In this document: one piece after another, positions 19,809 through 31,136 of the stretch | Numbering within the stretch: position 1 is the first letter of the stretch | Layout: every line of letters begins with the position of its first letter | Origin: Aphrocallistes beatrix | Lineage: Eukaryota; Porifera; Hexactinellida; Sceptrulophora; Aphrocallistidae | DNA length: 64,000 bases | Assembly (NCBI GenBank): GCA_963281255.1 | Contig: OY725505.1 | Location: 1,302,001-1,366,000 of the forward strand | Direction of reading: 5' to 3' | The notes under the pieces: model-generated | The model's database searches: none | Seen by the model: the letters and a program-made list of their open reading frames with translations, nothing else | Told to the model about the DNA's origin: nothing | Position numbers and translations under genes: made by a program

Positions 19809-20565
19809 TTAAAATGCTAGGATTTTTTTGTTTGTTTGTTTGTTTGTCCGAATTGATTGAAGAGTTGGCAAGTCGTAGAGATACGAAAATTGGCACGTAG
19901 GTGTCAAATGATGAATCTAGGATTAAGTTCGAAAATCTAAGCGAAATATTCACACATCGCCGAGATAGGTGACAAAATGTGCTGACCAATCATATTCGAT
20001 TATTTTTATAATGCAATACATTGGAATAAAATAGTAGTGACTTATGCACACAATCGAAAGAACTATTAGTGATTGAAATTCATTGGTTTATGTAAGAACC
20101 AAACAATTATCAGACTTTTATAATGCCATTCACACGATTCTATTTCATATAAATGATTGAATACTGCTATTTTGAGTCTATAATTTGATTGTTAACAACA
20201 ATTAAAGTGTGTTATATGCTACGATCAACCAATTCGATCATAAAATAACTTTTAACGACATGGACTGGAATTGATTATTCAAGTATAATAATCTTTAGCA
20301 ATGTGAACTTTGTGTATTCAAATTGAGCTTACATTCAGGATTAGTTGACTTAATACGGAGTAAATTATATTTATCACGAAACAAAATTTCTGTTACAGTT
20401 CTGATATCATTAATGTAACCGTAGACAAATGACAATCCAGCGTACTTCGTATAAAACAAGAAAGCGACGGATTGTTTCTCTAATATCCCCAAGTGCCTAC
20501 TGGGTAAATCTGCGGACACGGAGTGTCTGCAAGCCGCGCTGCGCAAGCAAGCGAAGCGCGCTTGT
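19809..20565 (+). mobile_element. Helitron-like element, variant H5
   Basis: It starts with a (TGTT)n microsatellite and CCGAATTGATTGAAGAGTTGGC, a diverged version of the family's GTAACGAATTGATTGAAGAA block. It ends with CTGCGGACACGGAGTGTCTGC and CAAGCGAAGCGCGCTTG. The middle (19900-20490) is not shared with other copies here. Together H4 and H5 are bracketed by the direct repeat ATTAAATA (19311-19318, 20566-20573). Confidence 0.68.
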
Positions 20566-20905
20566 ATTAAATAACATGCAAATATCCTTATTCAACAACT
20601 TATAGCAGTACTTGATTTCTAAAAATGGTATTTCAAAAATTTTCACCTTCAAAAGTGTGAAAAACTAGTCATTTATTTGGTGACCCAAAAATAACCCCAT
20701 CCGATAGTATCCGCCGAAATCCCCGATCTATAACTTCTTTCAAACATTCCAGATTATCATTTGAATTTCCAGCAATTTGATATATATATTGACCATATTT
20801 GGAGAATTTTTTGGTAGTCCGCGCCTATCAACGGCCTGGAATTTTTCACATCCCTGGCCGTTGTTAGGAACCCGCGGCCAAATAATTCTCCAAATATAGT
20901 CAATA
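20566..20905. repeat. Palindromic repeat R7/R8, copy 2
   Basis: It is the inverse of 15500-15735 followed by the R8 palindrome (20786-20903, TATTGACCATATTTGGAGAA ... AATTCTCCAAATATAGTCAA). The opposite R7 arm resumes at 21421 beyond the inserted Helitron-like element H6. Confidence 0.75.
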
Positions 20906-20928
20906 TCCTTACTTTTAAAACTCAATTA

Positions 20929-20971
<43 letters not shown>

Positions 20972-21420
20972 TATATGTAACGAATTGATTGAAAAAACTG
21001 CAAAGCGCATTTTTGGCATATAGGAGTTTTCATGGCATCATGGAATTAAGACGTCATTGTCACATTTTAAAAAGTTAAGCAATACAGTTATTCGAGCATA
21101 ACTCTGCCATTATAGGAGATAGAAGGCTGAAATTTTAATAGAATATGTATATTAATATACCTCACATATGGCACAACTATCATCAAAAAATGATTACTCA
21201 TCACTCTGTTATGACGTAATCATTACGCATCAAAAGTTGAAAATTTGACAAATTTGGTGATTTTTCGTGCGAGATCGATTATAACAGTAGGACTGATGTG
21301 TTTAGAGATGTTATCTCCCATATCATTAATCAATGGTGACCACAGACACCCAAAAGGTGCCTCCGACGGACATAAAGTGTCCGCCAGCCGCTCAGCACAA
21401 GCAAGCGAAGCTCGCTTGTA
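20906..21420 (+). mobile_element. Helitron-like element, complete copy H6
   Basis: It is preceded by A and starts TCCTTACTTTTAAAACTCAA. It has the (TA)n core at 20936-20968, the conserved middle, hairpin GGACATAAAGTGTCC and the terminal CAAGCGAAGCTCGCTTG, ending GTA before T. Comparison with the palindrome at 37940-38100 shows the host site GTCAATA^TATATCAAATTG with no duplication, as expected for Helitrons. Non-autonomous: no Rep/helicase. Confidence 0.85.
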
Positions 21421-22027
21421 TATATCAAATTGCTGGAAATTTAGTGCTGAGTACGAATTCAGGATCAAAATGATGATCTGGCATGGTTAAAAGAAGTTAT
21501 GGATATGAGACATTTCGCTTCAAAAATGTGTCCTTTTTTGGATGATACCAGGTGGTACAAGTGGTTCTAAGTGGCGAAATATAGGCATTGAAATTCTAAA
21601 AATCGAAATTAATGTTTAGAACTCATTTGGGATCTAAAAATGATTAAAAAGAACTTTTGGCAATTTTTGATAAAAAACAAAATGCCTTTAGGAAAGACCA
21701 ACCTTAAATGCAATATTGGAAAGAAAATGATTGAAGCATTTAAGCTCTCTTCTTACCAAATTTTGTATAATCTGTCATTATGTATCCTGAACGCCGATTT
21801 TCCGTTTTTTCGAAATTTCCAACATAAATCATACTAATTAGCGAAACAAAATTTCAAATAGAAAATCGGCTTCTTTAGATATATAATTCATCACTTATTA
21901 CATGTTTAGTAGGATAGTTTTAAACCTATATCTTGAACCTTCTCTTGTAGAAAATATTTTTTAGCTATTCATTATTAGCATCATAAGATTTCGAGAAAAC
22001 GGATGACAAATCAAAAAATATTTCCTG
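21421..22027. repeat. R7 arm plus unassigned repeat DNA
   Basis: It begins TATATATCAAATTGCTGGAA, the continuation of the R7 palindrome arm, and matches 37800-37930 inverted. The part 21800-22020 recurs inverted at 35040-35250 (AGAAAATCGGCTTC, CTTCTCTTGTAGAAAATATT). Short frames inside (21640-21837) are not genes. Confidence 0.6.
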
Positions 22028-23150
22028 CAGCCGTATTCACTAAGATCTTAAGCATTAAAATCGATCTTAAGTCTTAAGACCGATCTTAATTATTAAGATC
22101 GATCTTAGTTAAGATCGAACTTAGAGCTATTCACTAAGAATTTAGATCGAACTCAAAAATAACGTTAGGGTTAATCTGATTATAATATAGCTTTATACTA
22201 ATCAAATACAAAACTGAAATATAATATTAGTAATGGTAAGAAGTCATTTATTATTGATCTAGTAAAAATAAATTATATTTCTTCTTTTTGAGCAAAATTG
22301 AAGTGCAAGCTTTAGGGAAGCCAGAAAGACTGGAGGGGTACAAACACTGCTGGGGATGTAGAGAATGAGGATATGCAAATCCTAACAGCAGATAGAAGTA
22401 TTTTTGCTGACTCTGCACCCTTGCTTTTAGTGGAATTTCAGGTGCTGCTGATCTTTTTCAAGCACCAGCAATAGCATCAACAGTATCAGCGATGAATTTG
22501 AAGATACTCCAATTTTAGAGCCTCCAGAAATTGAAATCCCGACAACATATAAGGCATCAAAGAAAAGTCGGAAGAGAAGGCGAACTATTAATGAGCAAGA
22601 TGATTCGGTCGAACTCTTGAAGACTGCAGACTTACTTTCATTACAGAAGGAAGTTTTGTTCCAACAAATGGCTGTATTCTCAGCACAGCTGCAGTTGATA
22701 GAGGGACAGAGGGACTATTATCGATTGAAACGTCAGAGACTGCTGGAAAATCATTGTAAATAGGAAAATAGGATCAAAGTGATTATTATTAGTCATGTGA
22801 ATCAATATATAAAGCCTGTCTCTATAATTATGCATGTTAGAATTAGTGTAAGATTATATAATCAAATAATGTATGTTTGTTTATTCATACAAACCAAAGA
22901 AGAATTTGCCACGAATTAAAGCATGTGATGCATGTTGCAATATTACACACAATAAGAGAAATGTTTAAAAAATATCTAAATTGTATTTGAAGTCTAATAT
23001 CAATCAAGATAGATTCAATGATCGACAGAAGTAAGTTTGAACAACATTTATGGAGTAATTAGCGAAAATCGAATCAATTACAATACTTAAGACATCTCCC
23101 TAGGTTGCTTAAAGTTCGGTCTTAAGTTCGGTCTTAAGATCGAACTAAGG
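22028..23150 (+). mobile_element. Harbinger-type derivative, copy 1
   Basis: The left end GCAGCCGTATTCACTAAGAT is followed by tandem CTTAAGATCGAT-like words. The right end is a matching run of GTTCGGTCTTAAG and GATCGAACT words cut by the R1 copy at 23150. Interior sequence is shared with 62368-63930. GTATTCACTAAG ends and the linked Myb-like gene suggest PIF/Harbinger. No transposase remains. Confidence 0.7.
22445..22763 (+). pseudogene. Harbinger Myb-like protein, C-terminal remnant
   Basis: An open stretch reads SDEFEDTPILEPPEIEIPTT, a basic KASKKSRKRRRT patch, EQDDSVELLKTADLLSLQKE, then QRDYYRLKRQRLLENHCK and a stop. It is the C-terminal tail, probably coiled-coil, of the same protein that is better kept at 62914-63534. 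The N-terminal Myb/SANT domain is missing in this copy, so it is dead. In Harbinger elements such a second protein helps the transposase enter the nucleus and bind DNA (known for the family, inferred here). Confidence 0.65.
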
Positions 23151-23465
23151 ATACCGCCCGTGAAAAATCCATAGGTTTGGCTTACAGCATATATCAAGAA
23201 TAGAGATATATAATATGTTAAGCGTGGCCAGGTAGTGCAATTAAAAAATATTGAGACATGCCGAACAGTTTTTGGTTCACATTTCGAGTTTTTGAGTTAC
23301 AGCGTCTCAAAGTCGGTTTTTCCCCGTTTTTCCCTAGCACATCTTAATGGTAAGCCCCCTCCTCCACTCTGTGATTTTTTTGAAACACATGTTTGGATCA
23401 AATGCTTCGAAAATTTATTCATATAGAGTCTATAAAATTTGCTATCACATAGAACCAAAAGAAAG
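23151..23465 (+). repeat. R1 repeat, diverged copy d (5' part)
   Basis: It starts AAGGATACCGCCCGTGAAAAA and follows R1 for about 315 bp until the phrase AGAAAGTTAA, where a younger R1 copy has inserted at TTAA. In uninterrupted R1 this site reads AGAAAGTTAAAATGAC. Confidence 0.75.
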
Positions 23466-23469
23466 TTAA

Positions 23470-24617
23470 GGATACCGCCCTCGAAAAAACATATGATTTG
23501 GCTTACAGCATACGATGAAAGTAGAGCTATAAGAGATGTTAAGCGTGGGGAGGTATCTCCATCAAGACATACTGTCACATTCCAAACCGTTTTTGATTCT
23601 CATTTCTAGATTTTGAGATACAGTGTCTCAAAGTCTGTTTTTTTCATTTTCCGCTAGCACATCTTAATGATATATATTTGGGCACTCAAGGAATTGTTTA
23701 GGACATACCAAGGAATCAAATGCTTCCAAAATCGAAACATAGATAGTCTACCATATTTGCAACTTCATAGGACCAGAAGAAAGTTAAAATGACAAAAATT
23801 GAAAATTTTTAGCGGTGTCCGAAAAAAAAGGGCCCAAAAACGGCAAAAATGTCTGTTTTTTGGGTGAAATCGGGAATAAAATCACCGAGTTAGAATATCT
23901 CAAAAAATGGTGGTCCTACGTTCATCGCCTAATGATATGGAACAACTCTTGAAATTTTCAAACTTCTATCTCAAACCAAATTTGAGAAATAATTCCGTAA
24001 AGACGGTCAATTTTGAAATTTCATAGTCTCGAGATATAGAGATTTTAAGTTTAGGTATTAAGAAGATTGTAAAATGAGTTATTAATAATGAACAAAAGCA
24101 TTCACAGACATTTATTCGCATTCATACTGCTGATTTAGGTATATTAGAACCAATTATTTACAAAAAATAGCAAAAGTACCCTGAAAATCCACAAATTTCC
24201 TTGAGGCCCCTTAACGCCGAATATTTTGAGATAATTGTAAAAATAATTCATATTCCTGGCACTGCGAAGTATAATCTATCAGTTCAGAATGAATAAAAAG
24301 GTTCCAAAAAGTATATTAAGAAGTAAGAGCGAAAGTATACGACTTTTAGTTTCGAAGTTAGGATTTTCGAAAAATGCTACGTCATCATATGACAAAAATC
24401 CAAAACTTAACATTCCATAGGGTGTAGTGCAATTATTATCAAAGAATCACATATGTACACTCATAAAAAGTATATTAGGAAGTGAGAACTAAGAATTTGG
24501 ACCAATATTTACAGAGATAGAGAGATATCTCTTTTGGGCCCTAAATGGGGGTTTTTGACCGAATCTGCGAAAAATTTTTTTGGGATCCAACCATTTGTTC
24601 TTGAGATATCGCTTATT
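23470..24617 (+). repeat. R1 repeat, copy c (part before the gypsy insertion)
   Basis: Preceded by TTAA (23466-23469), it begins GGATACCGCCCTCGAAAAA and is nearly collinear with 39134-40290. Its last bases before the gypsy element are GAGATATCGCTTATTATAG, and R1 resumes at 29393 with GTAAAGTTCGGGCAT. The frame 23297-23578 is not a gene. Confidence 0.78.
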
Positions 24618-24621
24618 ATAG

Positions 24622-24806
24622 TGTGAAGGACGATAAGAACAACTGAGTAATAACAAGTCTAAGTGTATCTAGCCAAACACGATTAAGAAAACTAAGTGGG
24701 ATGAACAATACATAAATTGCTAGTCCTAATTAACTAACTAATGAATAACAAGTTCTACTAGCTAATGGGTGTATACTAAGTAGCAAAATAAATCAACGAT
24801 ATGACA
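24622..24806 (-). repeat. 3' LTR of the gypsy element
   Basis: 185 bp, TGTGAAGGACG...ATATGACA, about 97 percent identical by eye to 29204-29388. It is bounded by ATAG outside and a polypurine tract inside. Confidence 0.93.
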
Positions 24807-24839
24807 TCACTCCCCCTTTTGAAATTTCTAGTCCGGTCA

Positions 24840-27800
24840 CTAATCTGTTATGTGCATTACCCATTCCCCGTAGCGGTCTGGGGGCTTGCTTTCTCCAGTA
24901 GAGCGCCTCAGCTGTTGTCCTGTGGGTAGATCTACGTTTTCTCCGAAGGTTGTACTCCTGGACAATTCTATGCAAGTATGGTCGGACTGCATATCAACAG
25001 GCTCTGTCTCGGTTTCAAGATCTTCAGTCGGCGTACTCGTCCCAATTTCACTGGAGGCGGGTTCTGGAGCTGCCTTACACCTGTTTAGGTGTACAACGCG
25101 CATACTACCCCTTCCAGGTATCCTGAGGTGCAAATTGACTCCTCTCTTCTCGACGACCTGCCAAGGCCCACGGTACATAGGTGAGAGCGAATCGGGTCTT
25201 GCCTCATTCCGGACAAGTACCCAATCACCCTCCGTAATAGCAGACTCACGAGTGCCTTTGTCGTACCGTGCCTTCATCTTCCTCCTAACGATCTCTGAGT
25301 TGGTGTTTACTTCCTCGTAGGTGTCTTCGTTCTTTACTTTGATGTTTTCAAAGTAATCCTTTGCACTTGCGTAGCCGCTTATCTCAATTTGGGGTAGGGC
25401 GGCGTCGACCACAGTACGTAAAGGAACCCCGAACATTACTTCATTAGGCGTTAGGCCGGTCCTTGAATTATTCTGCGCATTATGTACGAAACAGACTTCC
25501 CTTAAGAGTTTCGGCCAGTCTGTCCGACTTATTTCTCTCTCTGCGAGGAAGCATCGCATCGTTTGCTTTACCGACTGAATACTTCGTTCAGCTTCGCCGT
25601 CCCCTTGAGGGTGGTATGGTGACGAACGGACCTTCTCAATCCCAAACCGTTTGCATAGCTGTCTCACGAGGGCGCCATCTACATTCTGACCCTGGTCTGA
25701 GAGCAGTACCATAGGGTACCCGTGCCTAAGGAACCATCCCGATTCTAGTGCCTCGGTAACACTCAGGGCAGATTGGTCCTTCATTGGTACCGCCTCCACG
25801 TACTTCGAGAATACATCTACTATGATCAGAACATATCGGTACCCGTTCATTGACCAAGGTAGAGTGGCTATGTCACAAGCGATCATGGCACGAGGAAATT
25901 TGTTTCTCGGATTGACGGGCACGAGAGGCTGTCTGCGGGTTTTGCACCTCTTGTTCTCTAGGCAAATCATACAATTTCTGCAGGTACTCTCAGCGTCGGA
26001 GTGCATTCCTCTCCAGTAAAAACGCCTCTTCAGCTCTTCGATGGTCCGCTGGACCCCTCCGTGAAAGGACCGATGTACCAATGTCAGAACAATCTCGCGG
26101 AGTGATGCTGGGACCACGATACGGTTTCTGCGATAAAGGATCCCGTCCTGAATTCTCAGCCCAGAAAATTTCTTTAGCTGACCTGAAACAACTGTTCCGT
26201 TCCTATGGAGCTGTGCTATTGCGTCCGACGTCACCTTGTCGAGTGCTTGTTCCTCGATTAATCTTGACGCCAAATCCGCATGAGCATCCATGTAATGTCT
26301 AGGGTCGTCCTCGTTTGTCATTAAGTAGATGTGGTCTTCAAAAAATTCTGTGTCGTCATTTGCGGTGGGGTCCAGTCCTGTTGCAATTCTGCTCAATCGG
26401 TCAGCAGCGAGGTTCTCTATCCCCCTCCTATAACACACCCTGTAGTTGAGGGGCTCGAGCTCAAGAATCCATCTAGCATATTTACCTCTAGGATCTCTCT
26501 GTTTCCTGAGCCATTCCAGAGGGTTATGGTCGGACCAAATAATAACCTCGGCAGCAGCTTGCAAATACTTCCACCACTTCCGGGCGGCTGCCACTATCGC
26601 CCACGCTTCCCTCTCTCCTACGCTGTATTTCTGTTGAGTGGGGCTCAACGTTGACGAAAAGTATGCGATCGGTCTCAACTGCTTCTGAGCGTATTCTTGA
26701 GTCAACACCCCTCCCACGGCGTAACCAGAGGCATCAACCTCCAGATGGAAGGGCTTTTCCCAATCATGAAAAGCCAGAACCACAGGTTCGCAAGCTAGCA
26801 CCTCACAAAAAGTCCAGTAACTACGTTCACAACTGCTATCCCAAAACCATGGGACTCCCTTCTTCGTGAGTTTGAATAGCGGTAACGCGATCTCGGACAT
26901 ATTGGGAATAAACTCTCTGTAATAATTGACCAAGCCCAAGAAAGATCTAAGTTCCCTTAAGCTCCTCGGTCGAGGCTGTTCCTTTATCTTTGCCACTAGG
27001 CTGGGCAAGGGTTGATAGCCATCCTTGGATACTAGGTGCCCAAGGAATTCTATCTGGTGGAAAGCGAACGCACATTTATCTCGACGGAGCTGCATATTAG
27101 CAGTGCGGTAGCACTCCAGGACGGTGCGAAGATGACTAAGATGGTCGTCGAAGGTACGTGAATAAGTCAGGGTATCATCTATGTATGGGAGACTATTGGT
27201 AGCTCCTCTAAGGATGGAGTCAATTGCACGCTGATACGTAGCCTGGGCACAGTCCAAATGGCATGACACAGAACTCAAATTGGCCCCGAGGTGTCGTGAA
27301 GGCTGTCTTCTCTTTGTCCGACTCCAGCATAGGGATACTCCAGTACGCGGTAGCGCCGTCTAGAGATGAGAAATATTTGTTTCCCTGTAGCTTATCTAAT
27401 ATATCTTTTATATCCGGGAGGGGGTAAGAGTCCTTCTTAGTCTGGTCATTGACTGCACGATAATCGACGGCAAATCTGTATGTCTTGTCCTTCTTCTGCA
27501 CTAGGATAACCCTGCTAGCCCAAGGGGAGGAGGAGGGTTGGATGACACCGTTCTCTAACATCTGGGTCACCTGAATGTTTATTTCTTTCTCGACCTGTGG
27601 AGATACCCTTACATTCCTGGCCTTGATGGGCTGGGCATTCCCAGTATCGATTACATGCTGAGCGTACTTGGCGACACTGGGCTTCTTAGGATTCACAGCA
27701 AAAACGTCATCAAATTCTTCCAATAACGCCATTAATCTGGTAGACTCCTGGTGAGTGATATCCGGATTTATGTTCCACCTACTAGCTGTGCATGTGTTGT

Positions 27801-28077
27801 TGCACAGTAGGTCGCTGGTAGTAGTTGCTATAAGTTCCGCCCGAGTTAATGCTTGACCGCCGATAATTGATGCTTCAGAATCCACCCAATGCTTCCCGAG
27901 TCTAACTTTGTGATTAGTCCAATCGAATTCGGTGGACCTAAATTTCGTAAGGAAATCTCTTCCTAGTATGACTGTAGGTTCTGGGCTGTCCAACACTATA
28001 AACTTGTGTGATATGATCAGGTTGTCTCCGACCCATATGTCTGCCTCACCTAACGTCTCTATTGGCGTCGCGCACAC
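24840..28077 (-). mobile_element. gypsy pol region (PR, RT, RNase H, IN)
   Basis: The pol region of the fossil at 24622-29388. In order on the minus strand: a protease continuing from the LLDSGAQPSVVD box at the gag end, RT with SRVILVQKKDKTYRFAVDYR and the catalytic PYIDDT box, and RNase H with LEVDASGYAVGG. Then comes a zinc-binding integrase head (HRSFHGGVQRTIEELKRRFY, CRNCMICLENK) and an integrase core with IACDIATLPW, LLSDQGQNVDG and PQGDGEAERSIQSVK, giving the D, D, E triad. The C-terminal part has the GDWVLVRN and MYRGPWQV blocks usual for gypsy integrases. The fossil is given as one region without asserting a continuous frame. Confidence 0.92.
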
Positions 28078-29177
28078 TCCGTGTACCGTACTGCGTCTGT
28101 GTCTGTACCCAGTGCCGATAGCGTTGATGGACGGAGGTCTACAACTGACGGTTGAGCACCGGAATCCAGGAGGGCTCGGGTACGGTAACCATTCAAAGAA
28201 ACCCTTACTACCACTCCAGACTGTCCGCTGGGTGTATCACGTCGGTTTGGATTAGTTTCCCCGAGTGTCATAACCGGCTTAGACGAGAAACAATCCCGCC
28301 GATGGTGGCCCTGCTTGCCACACTGCTGACAATATTGCCGCGGGCACTTACGCTGAAAGTGTCTCGTGTCGCCACATCCGTAACATGCGGGTGGTTTCAC
28401 CTGAAACTTAGTCTCCTTGACAGCAGCATAAGTAGACTTGGATGGTATACTCGGATAGTTCCGACGTCTAATCGTGTTTATGCCTTCTCTCCAAGTAGCT
28501 TCCTCCTGCTTGGTGTGATACCCCACGGGTGGATCGTTCTGTTTTGAGCCCTCTTCGCTCTCACTCTTCACGTATTCTTGTACTGGTATCCTCTCGCTTG
28601 CGCTTGTCCGTACCTCGAGTATGCGGTTCAAGTCCCTATTACCTTGATCGAGGGTTATGCCTCGTTCGGTAAGTGTCTTGCGGACCATAACGATAAAATC
28701 CCGCGCAATGGGCTTCGTGACATCCTCTCGGGCTGCTATCCACTCTTTTAGTGGATTCTGTGCAGGTTGGGGCATCTGACTGATCAGTACGAGACAAGCC
28801 ATTCGCATGGGGGCCTCGGCGTCTACTGAGGCGTCATGGAGCTCATAAAAATAATTATCAACGGGAACTCCTGCTTCCCATTCCTTGTGGCATAGCATAA
28901 GTAACGCTTGTTGAGGGTCGATCGGAGGATCCAGGCATCTGATTAGAGCTTGAAAAGCGGAATCTAAGTCCTCTGACTCGTGTACTATGTCCTTGACAGT
29001 TTCTTTCTCAGCTGGCCTGCGACAAACATAAGCAGGCAAAAGTCCTATCGTAAGTTTCTGTCCCCCTTCCTGTGTCAATAGGGACGCCACTGCGGACCGG
29101 AAGAATTTCTCCCAACTCGCTATTCTCTCGCCAGGCTGGAGTGGAGAAATATTAAAACCACCGTAAGGGTTAGCCAT
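28059..29177 (-). mobile_element. gypsy gag region (capsid, two zinc knuckles)
   Basis: The gag region is 372 codons, starting 27 bp inside the 5' LTR. The first 200 residues are capsid-like (WEKFFRSAVASLLTQEGG; LCHKEWEAGVPVDNYFYELH, comparable to the gypsy capsid motif). A basic linker and two CCHC knuckles follow: CYGCGDTRHFQRKC and CQQCGKQGHHRRDC. The protease active-site box LLDSGAQPSVVD lies at its C-terminal end. As a retroelement part it is treated as a fossil. Confidence 0.9.
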
Positions 29178-29203
29178 CTCAGTGTTGTAGTTTTCTTAAT
29201 TTA

Positions 29204-29388
29204 TGTGAAGGACGATAAGAACAACTGAATAATAACAAGTCTAAGTGTATCTAGCCAAACACGATTAAGAAAACTAAGTGGGATGAACAATACATAAATT
29301 GCTAGTCATAATTAACTAACTAATGCGTAACAAGTTCTACTAGCTAATGGGTGTATACTAAGTAGCTAAATAAATCAACGATATGACA
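29204..29388 (-). repeat. 5' LTR of the gypsy element
   Basis: 185 bp with TG...CA ends, followed outside by the ATAG target duplication. I could not identify a clear tRNA primer-binding site next to it. Confidence 0.93.
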
Positions 29389-29392
29389 ATAG

Positions 29393-29796
29393 GTAAAGTT
29401 CGGGCATTATATCCCTCTAAGGTCCCGGAAAAGGCCGATGTCATATCTTAAAAACTATAGTAGATATATAATATATTATATCTTCAAATAAAAGGATACA
29501 TGCGAAAATATATAGGTTCCTCGAACATTCCTTTGTCAAAAAATAAATAATTCTCGACTTCATTGATTTAATTATAATACAAATTCTATGGAGAACTTTG
29601 AATCAATTACAAAATGGCGAATCTAATCATTAAATATGTGTCAAGATTTAGCTATTATGCTAAATAATGAATACAATTGTCGTTAATAATGTGTACAGAA
29701 AAATTGGAGAACTTTTGATAATTATTTTGAAAGTTCTGGCCTTGGACCTCGCAGATTCGGGCAAAAACCCCCATTTAGGGTCCAAAAATTCCTTTG
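29393..29796 (-). repeat. R1 repeat, copy c (part after the gypsy insertion)
   Basis: It continues R1 from 24617 (GTAAAGTTCGGGCATTATAT) and ends in CCCATTTAGGGTCC, inverse in order to 40170-40610. It abuts the Mutator-like transposase fragment at about 29797. Confidence 0.72.
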
Positions 29797-31136
29797 TAAG
29801 GATTATTTTGTTCCAACCTTTTGAAAGAGCTTGAGTCCCCATCTCCCACATATGTAGTATAGGCTAGAGAATGCTTGTCAACTGATCTACCCCAGATTTC
29901 TATTGCAGCAGAAGATTCCATCGCCTGACTTGTTCCAGAGAAGTTAGCTGGGCATTCGCTCGAATGTTTCTCCCAGTATTCGCTGTATTCCTCTGGGTTT
30001 TCTTTCTTACGTTCTTCCGTCCATCTGATACATTTGTTACACACGCGTTCGTAAAGGACGTAGTCAAGGACTTTCCCCGTTTTGACTTCAATAGCCCCGG
30101 CGAATCCTTGATTACTAAAATTGCCGCGCCTGTTCCAAGATTCGTCAAAGCTCACCGCGCATACCTTGCAACCAGGAATGTTAGATGACTCAGCTTTGGC
30201 TCTCACTTCTTTTGCTGTCATGGACATGGATTGCTGGCATATTTTATCTGTAGAAAGGACCAATTGCGCGAGTAGAGACTTGGACATTCTATGCCAGGTA
30301 TTTTGTATATCAAGGAGGTTGCAGGTCAGTCGAAATTCACTCCAGCTCATAGAAGTACAGTGTGCTGCTAGTAAAGCTCTAACGTTGACTTCCAACTTTT
30401 TCCGGCAAAGCATTTGAGCATCGTTCACGGCTTCATTAGGTTTCCTTCCAACCGGACAGGATGTGGGAAATTGAGCAAGCACAAGATGGCAGCGACTGCA
30501 TTTCAACAAGAGATATGATTGTAACCCATCACGAAAAGCGTATTGATACAGATTCAAATTACCAGTGCAGTGTGCCTCAATGCATCTCAATAGAGAAAAT
30601 ACCGTACTCAGTATATCGATATCAATTATTTGTGAGCCATGAGGAACGTAGAGATCACGAAATGATTGAGCTCCATCCTTCTGTACCATAATACTGAGGC
30701 GTTTATTGGGCTGAGGAAATTTCACTTGCTGTAATAGTGTTTTAGATTTCGGAGTGCTGGTAGGACGCGGTAATCGCTTTGTGGTGGATGGTGTGAAAGT
30801 AGATTTTCAATTGACTCCCTCACCCTTCCGAAACCTCCCAGTGTTGAGTTTATGTCCTCGCTTTTTGGTATGAACTGGGGTAGCTGGTGCCGTGTTATCC
30901 GATTCTTCGGATGTCTGCGAAGAGAGGGCTACTTGAGAGAGAGTAGATCCGAGCTCAGTAGGCGTGGATGTAGCTGGTGTTAAATCAGTTGGGGTGGTTA
31001 GGACTTTGAATATGAAATCACCTTCATTGTCAGACCCACTTGACTCCATACTAGATTCAAAATCAGCCGAAATGCAAACCTTCGGGAGATCTGCGCTGCG
31101 AAATGTAGAAATAGTTTCTTGTTCTGAAGAAGACAT
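29797..31136 (-). pseudogene. Mutator-like transposase, N-terminal two thirds
   Basis: A minus-strand frame that starts at 31136 (MSSSEQETIS) and stays open except for one in-frame TGA at 30807-30809. The first about 110 codons are acidic/Ser-Thr rich, ending KKRGHKLNTGRFRK. After the stop the same frame continues as a Mutator-like transposase domain: VSFDESWNRRGNFSNQGFAG, TGKVLDYVLYERVCNKC, HSSECPANFSGTSQAME and TTYVGDGDSSSFKRL. The first block gives the likely first catalytic Asp, and the last is the family's VGDGD block. The protein is cut at NPYKG by R1 repeat DNA, so the C-terminal catalytic part is lost. The minus-strand frame 29660-29851 is repeat DNA. With just one stop in 440 codons, the decay looks fairly recent. 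Confidence 0.85.

Larger units (their letters stand above)
24622..29388 (-). mobile_element. Ty3/gypsy LTR retrotransposon, nearly whole
   Basis: A 4.77-kb element on the minus strand with 185-bp LTRs (TG...CA ends) and a 4-bp target duplication ATAG (24618-24621, 29389-29392). It interrupts an R1 repeat whose two halves rejoin exactly. A purine-rich tract (AAAAGGGGGAGTGA on the minus strand) abuts the 3' LTR. It carries gag and a pol region with protease, RT, RNase H and integrase; there is no envelope gene. The LTRs differ at about five of 185 positions by eye, so the insertion is fairly recent. It looks close to whole, with about one break besides the gag-pol frame change that many gypsy elements use by design. 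I cannot place it in a named clade. Confidence 0.95.

Noticed and set aside
19645-19989. Frames with (IY)n runs, also at 5874-6071 and 43217-43402
   Set aside because: They translate the (TA)n microsatellite of the Helitron-like family.
24886-26869. Plus-strand open frames of 60-140 codons
   Set aside because: They are antisense shadows of the gypsy pol region, which has the clear domain matches.
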